The notes below the pieces were generated by a model. It did not search any database. It had not been told where the DNA came from and saw only the letters and a program-made list of their open reading frames with translations. The translations under genes were made by a program, and so were the position numbers. Shown here piece by piece: positions 57,845-64,000 of a stretch of DNA of 64,000 nt (within the stretch, counting starts at the first letter, position 1; every line of letters begins with the position of its first letter). The stretch lies in the NCBI GenBank assembly GCA_035235625.1, contig CP141140.1, positions 16,326,685 to 16,390,684 on the forward strand, written 5' to 3'. The stretch comes from Saururus chinensis (Eukaryota > Streptophyta > Magnoliopsida > Piperales > Saururaceae).

Positions 57845-59611
57845 GGGACGCATTTTCACTTCACAAATTAAGCTGAAGGGGTCCTGGGGGAGTTTGGTCC
57901 GGAAGGCCTACCGTGGACAACTGCCGTCTACACTTCTAGCATTCCCAATAAAGAAGTTCCGGAAGAATCCGAGATTAAAGTAGTGGACTCGTCTTCTCAC
58001 TTTCTGAACTAGCTTGCCGAAGATTTTTACGGAGAGCCGGATGCATGTCACTTTGAGCGCTGCTAACTGCTAAGTATGAGCGGAGGTGTCAGTGTCAAGC
58101 TGACACATCTGACTCCGTGATGGGCTTTTCGGTCACACGCGTCCACCTTCCCTTTCTCCACTTCGTAAATAGCATATATACGTTGTTACACCGTGTCCGG
58201 GCTAGACAAGGACTAGCGCGTCTAGCCCCGGCTGGTCCCTGCTTTACATCTGTTTTTCTTTTTCATTTTTTGGCTGCCGTCCGTAACGGCGATTCCTGTG
58301 TCTACAGAATCATGAACGTCCGTATCAGATATATCGGACGTCATATATGGACGACTGATCCATCCGACTGAATTAGCAGATGGCCGGGTTAATGCCCAAA
58401 TTGATGGATGGAGTGATCTATCCCTGGCCAGTTTATTTGGATGTGAACCACGCTATGGTCAGAAAGCGAAATTACGTAATATGCGAGGGAAGACAAAGAG
58501 AGAAAGACCTATGCATTGATTTCTGTCTCGGCCCACCACCTGCTAGTGGTCCATAACATTAAAACGTCCAAAACTAATGCAAGGCCAGGAGTGGATCTTC
58601 TCGCCTCGGTTGCGTCTGCTTAGTCACCCCAAGTTGGAAAACGAAGGAAAATCTAAGACAAGTAGCTATAGCTTCAATGATTATATGAAAACCTTCATAC
58701 CGGATGGATCAAGGGCTGTTTGGCTAACGCTTTCAAGTAGGAAGAAAATTATTTTTTATACTATTTTATTTAAATAATAAAATATGATTATATTTGGTTA
58801 AATAACTGTTTATAATTTGTAAAGAGATTTATTTTTAGATCAGTTTTGATTTTTGTGTGTAAAATGACAAAAATATCTTTTAATATAAAAAATAAAATAA
58901 GTGAATGATGAGTAAAATATCTTTTCGCATCATTTAAAAAAATAATTTTATTCAAAAACTCTCTTAAAAAGGAGATTTCATGAAACTATTAAATTATGGG
59001 TCAATTTTATTTAAATTAATCAAAAAGTAATTTTTAGCTAAAAAAATCATTTTAAGCTAAAATTGACCAACTATACATATTTGAAGATTTTCACGCTTTA
59101 AAACTACTTTTCACTAATAAATAATACCTCTCAAACAAGTTTTCACTGAAAGTGCCTCTCCAGGCCGAACAGAAGACCTGCCGTGACAACCGATGGCGGT
59201 AATTAATTTATAGGGAGGAATGAAGCCTATCTTTAGCCGCTGCGACAGCTATGGTCATATGGAGGGTGCAAAAGCTAGTTGAATGGCGGGGACAGTGAAC
59301 ATCAGTCACAACTTTGGTCGTCTTCTAACGTAATGAATAATAGTGTGCTTGATTTTGAGAAGCTTTGCCAACCAAACCACAGCAACGCGGACACAGGTCC
59401 ATCATAAGTTTGGGTTGTCAGCATACCGGCTGTCTTCAATGTGGAACAAAATGGGGTCCCTTGCAGGATCTTTCCAGCAATGTGGTGGGGCAACCAACCT
59501 AGGATCACATCGGAGTGTTTTCGATGCCATTTTCTTTGAATGTCATCAAAGTGAAACTGTTCAGTAGTAACACCGGAGAACTGGAGGCGGCCCCAAAACA
59601 TTGTACTGACT
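57845..59611. other. SDR promoter and intergenic DNA
   Basis: The 200 bp next to 57845 are moderately GC-rich and should hold the SDR promoter. The rest has short ORFs only. AT-rich DNA at 58730-59100 may be a decayed MITE, but no pairing ends were found. Confidence 0.45.
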
Positions 59612-59625
59612 CAGGGCCGGCCCTG
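59612..59625. repeat. cagggccggccctg palindrome, hAT-like terminus
   Basis: A perfect 14-bp palindrome of the kind found at the ends of plant hAT elements. On the minus strand it is followed by agtcagtacaatgttttggg and a ggcc, again hAT-like. The partner terminus was not located. Confidence 0.4.
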
Positions 59626-62600
59626 TTTGGATAGCTCAGATCCAAAGAGGGTTCTGCTTTTACCGCTTTGCCTTCCTCTGGATTAATTTTTTATTGAAAA
59701 TTCGTATCATTTTTCCATAAATAGTGCAGGCTCGGCCATCATCATCAGGCCTCCAGAGCGATAGTGACGCTCTCAATTTGAACATGATTTCGATGATTTG
59801 TGGTACCCAGCAAGTGACCCGGCTATGATTGGAAGTTGGGTGGCACTTCACCTACCTGTTCCAGTGGTTTAATTCGGTCAATTGTTTTGTTACTTTCTCC
59901 TCCTCGTCTATTTTACTGCCAGTTCTAGTTCAACATTTACTGCATCATAAATCTTAATAGGGATTTGTGTGTGTGAATGAATATCGATAAACTGATTGAC
60001 AGAGGGGCACTAACGATTCTCCTTCCACTTTAACTATCATTTTTTTAAATAAATAAAATTTTATTTTTAAATTAAGTCTTATATGTATGAGCCCGGGTTA
60101 ATACGTTTGGGCATTGTAGCCATCTAATTTTGATATGACGACGGTATACATAACTCAAAAAACAGACCCATTCAAAAGCAAACTTTACAACAAGAAATTC
60201 TTATTTCAGCTCAATGTTGAAACCAAATATTCCTCCCCTTGTGACCACCTCAGTGGGCTCCCGAATGAGTTGATGATTTGGATCAATGGTTAGAATCCCG
60301 TGGAAACGTTCAGTTGGGCTTATACGCAATGATTGGGCTTTGATGACACTGATTATTCTGTGAAAGTGACAAAAGGTAACCAAATGCTTGTGGTACCGAG
60401 CTCGGTTTGGGACCTTTGGGTTTTGCAAGTTGCATAGCGGCCATACCGACTTCTTCAATTGACACTACGTCTTACATCTCCTCATTTTGCGAGTTGGATA
60501 ACAACTTTTTATCATAAGATTAATTCCACACCAACGTAAACAAGTCAAATATGCTAACATCTAAACAGAAAAATTAGTCACACCAAACGCCCGAAACTAC
60601 TAATTTGTGCAAATAGAAACAATTCAGTTTGCTGATTTTAGTGATTTTAACCTTTTTCAAGGGGATGTCTCCCCATCGTCTCCTCCCAATAATCACTTGT
60701 GTAGTCAGGTTGCATATGGCTCTGCTCGCATATCCCAAACTTCGCCTGCACAAGCCTCTCGGGCTCAAATATTGACTTGCTTATTAGCTTCACACTTAAA
60801 AATGGTTCAGGCGTTATGTACTCCAGAAAGCCTAAGTACAAGTAAGAAGATTTTTATAAAGATCCTAATAACTATACACCATTTTAGCTCAATAAAATCT
60901 TATGCCAAATTTTGATTAGATAAAAAAAAGTGAATCTGACGGATAATAATTTTCTTATACTAGTTTTTGTCTAATAAAATTTTGCACTTATTGGTGGGCC
61001 AGGTCATTTCGGGGCAAGCGGATTTGATTTTAAACTGAGAAAAGTAAATAATTCCAATTAAAACTTATTATCAGCTTCCTAAGTGAACCTACTTTTTTAT
61101 GAAAATTTCGTTGAGCAGAAAGGTGTATAGGAAAATCATTATCTTTTTTATAAATTACCAAACTGCACCATCCCGACGACTCTCAAGGACTTCAATTGAC
61201 ATCTTTATGAAGTGCCAAAAACTTCACTTCCATCTTTCTTTTTGTTCTCTGTGAACCATCTACTCCCTTGAGGCCAGTGCCTCCGAAAAAATTAATAATA
61301 TTTCAGTACACAAACTCCAACACCTGATGCTGTAACGGAATGGCAACCTAAATAATTGTTTTCAGCAATGGCACAAGTCAAAAACGTAAAATGACAGACT
61401 GGAGAAGACTGTTACAATTAGAACAAGGGATTACTAACGTCACGATCCTCTCACTTCTTAAGCAGATTTGGGTGGTTGCATTTTTGCCCACTATGACTTC
61501 AAGCTTGCATTACTCTGCTGCTCATCTATTTGATTTGCTGCCTAGTTTTAGTGGGCAAAAATGCTACGACAGTTTACTAATGCTTTTCCTAATTGATTCG
61601 AACCACTAATTTAATCATCTTAAAAGAAGACATGGCTCCCTGTGAAGAAGCCTTTCTTTTCATCCCAAGTTAACGTAGCAAATCCAAGTTTTGGGAACTC
61701 CCCACGGTGCCAACAGAGATACATATATCGTGACAAATTGCAGTCTGCCCGCCGCCTGAAAAAGGTAGTTGCAACTCCAGTTACCACACGAGATCTGTTA
61801 GACTCAACATGTACTGTGATTTTAAAGCGAGAAGCCGAAGCCTGCTCTTCATGAGGGACAAAGCTGCAATCGTTCTTGAACTCTACACATCGTACACTGA
61901 CAAGGGTGGGCACACAAAAACTTCAGTTCCACAGAAAACATGTCTTCTGCCTCACTCTGAAAATGGAAAATCATAAAAGAAGCACACAAAAACTTCTCGA
62001 TTGAAATGAAATTTTATTCGATTTTCACCTGGAAACAATTACAATTTTGAGATTAACTCCGAATCCACAGACTTCTCCCGAATCCACGAGAGTTAAAGGT
62101 CGCACAGAATCCATAGTGCAAGAACTCGAATGCACGAGTGGATTTTTCTGTTTCTTCTTTGGACAACAAAGGCCATCTCATCTTAGGAGTGTTGGGCTTG
62201 TTAATTACACTCATTTTGGGCTTTCAAAATTACCTTAGTAATGGGCTTGAATCAAAATATCTATTAAACTCTAATATTAGCGACAAATTTAAGACTGTTG
62301 GCTGACTTCTAGATAGAGGGTCAGGATTCTAGGATTTTTAATAATGATATCCTAATTTAGTTATAAATATATTATTAGTCATTCTAATACAATGCCTTAA
62401 GAGAGAATAACTCTCAATTAAGTTCTAAACTAAAAATACAAAGTGAAATTTATAAAAACTTAGTATAGAAAAGTTTTATCAAAAGGGATTAAACTTTGTT
62501 CATGCTATAATAGCTACAAATATGCCTAATCTTATTAATTTTTATTCTATCAAGGAGACCTTGATATCTACAAAACGAGAGTAGAGTATAAAGAATCAGC

Positions 62601-63338
62601 CATAACACAGCTTTTAGCTCCCGTGATGTGGAAAATTAAGTACATGAAAAATAATAAGTGCCAAGTTAGCTAAAAATATCAGCTGACTGTTTACTGATCG
62701 CATCAGTGAACGAAGCAATATGCTATGGGGGGGTAACATTTCTCGATAATAGAGTAATGAGCACAACCGAATGCCCTTGAAGAATATTGTTAGAAAGATG
62801 AAAGAAACCAAATAAAGACCTTGGAGACAGGCCGATGGTTAAGTAAATAACGCATTTGGAGTAACAATCATGGCCGCAATAGCGCAATAAAGTGGAAAAT
62901 AGAATCCTGAATAATAACACACATCGCCGCTTGCAAGGAAGAGCCTCGAAATGACCCGTCAAAATTGATCATGACCGGATGGGGCAAGGCAGGCTATCAG
63001 GAGATCAACAACCCCTTCCAACAACTTAAGCCAAGCTAAAATAGCGCAACTGATGCTCCGTGAAAAGTGTGGTAATATTAAAGTACCTAAAAAATAATGA
63101 AAGCATTTTCTATGTTATAACTGAGCCTCGCCTAAAGAATTCATGTCAGAAGTTAGAAATTTGAAATCAACGGTACATATATGTTAGTGCACATTGACCT
63201 TGATTTTAATGTACCCTAATGTCCGCTCGCTTGCGTGTCGTTGATTTTTTTTCTGGATGGATGGCTCTCATACGTTTTTTTACGTTAGGCTCAATGTCAC
63301 TGGAGAGCACTAAAAATGCTTCAAAAAATAATTATATA
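59626..63338. other. Intergenic DNA, no gene seen
   Basis: Frames at 60201-60458 (-), 60607-60915 (+) and 61620-61913 (-) are under 105 codons and show no recognisable domain, signal peptide or family motif. No RNA gene was found. Confidence 0.45.
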
Positions 63339-63499
63339 CTCCCTTTGTCCTAAATTAACAGCTTTATTTGGCAAAAAATGATTGGGTACTTAAAAAATAG
63401 TATCATGATCTTATTTTCCTTTTTCTTAGATGTGAGTTTCACTATTTAACAAAAATAATTATTTTTTCAAATATAGCTACTAATATAAGACTAAGGGAG
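63339..63499 (+). mobile_element. Stowaway-type MITE copy
   Basis: 161 bp from ctccctttgtcctaaatt to gactaagggag, flanked by TA (63337-63338, 63500-63501). The internal blocks tttggcaaaaaatgattggg and tcactatttaacaaaaat are shared with the copy at 37860; it lacks part of the left interior. Confidence 0.8.
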
Positions 63500-63501
63500 T
63501 A

Positions 63502-64000
63502 TGTTTGAAGTAAAAAAATGTTATGTAGGGTAACACTTGTCAATGCAATATAACAATTACGAAAATATTTTCCTGGCCAATTTTCCTAATTTTGTGACAT
63601 GTTTATATAGGGCTTTGAACATGGTATATGATAAGGTTGTACATAACTTCTTTGGTTAGGCGTAATCGGAAAATGGATCGTTACATTTGTTTTCTTGAAG
63701 GCCGTTAGGAAACATCATGGATTGCTTGGCCATTAGTAAACATCTTGGCCTTGAGATACTAGTGGAAATCTCAATATGAGACTAATACCCACTAGCCTTA
63801 GGCAACCAACTTACCACAAAATGATAATGTTAGGCGAGACTATCTGACTAACAACATGTTGGCAATCAGTTGGTGGCACATCATCATTTCTAATAGATTA
63901 ATCATGTGTTTAAATACTATCCTTTTAAACCTATCCCTCACTTCCCCAATCAAAAATGTTTCCAAGTCTTTGAACTTGGATGTCATCCATTGGCAATCTA
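63502..64000. other. Intergenic DNA to the window edge
   Basis: No ORF, repeat end or RNA gene is recognised. Whatever follows lies beyond the window. Confidence 0.5.

Noticed and set aside
1-64000. Biosynthetic cluster or defence-type system
   Set aside because: The genes are functionally unrelated and widely spaced, and no co-localised pathway partners were found.

Overview
The window is nuclear DNA of a flowering plant. It has spliced genes with GT-AG introns, AT-rich introns and intergenic DNA against GC-richer exons, plant-specific families (a MIZU-KUSSEI 1-type DUF617 protein, a CDPK-related kinase, a CYP82-type cytochrome P450) and many short plant MITEs. I cannot name the species. 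As I recall, CYP82 enzymes are mainly known outside the grasses, so the sequence fits a eudicot, magnoliid or early-diverging angiosperm better than a grass, but this is only a hint.

Layout. 1-2234: AT-rich intergenic DNA. 2235-2924 (-): intronless MIZ1-like gene. 3-8 kb: intergenic DNA with one clean MITE. 8137-14584 (+): seven-exon phosphoglycerate-mutase-like histidine phosphatase of 238 aa; its 3.8-kb second intron holds a degraded Ty3/gypsy LTR fossil. 14.6-22 kb: gene-poor, with Stowaway-type MITEs. 22023-27783 (+): eleven-exon CDPK-related kinase of 625 aa, with an upstream ORF in the presumed leader and a 3 x 134 bp tandem repeat in an intron. 28675-30321: foldback Mutator-like element with a 9-bp target duplication. 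31128-34399 (-): short enoyl-reductase-like gene with an apparent frameshift. It is head-to-head, 251 bp apart, with the eight-exon SAP-domain gene at 34651-38920 (+). 39554-43799 (-): two-exon CYP82-type P450 of 515 aa; its intron holds nested MITEs and a CACTA-like remnant. 43.9-56.4 kb: no gene found, several MITEs and two decayed LTR-like segments. 56417-57844 (-): five-exon atypical short-chain dehydrogenase of 253 aa. 57.8-64 kb: no gene I can support.

The genes do not form a pathway or cluster. They look like independent housekeeping, signalling and metabolic genes in a repeat-rich plant region. For the five spliced genes other than the enoyl-reductase-like one, I built exon models by hand; in all five the exon lengths sum to a multiple of three and every junction keeps phase.

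I looked for a new system and found no convincing one. The points most worth following are the short enoyl-reductase-like gene and its frameshift, the SDR without a catalytic tyrosine, the SAP protein related to the CCCH-62 family without a visible zinc finger, and several transposons whose borders can be fixed to the base by their target duplications.
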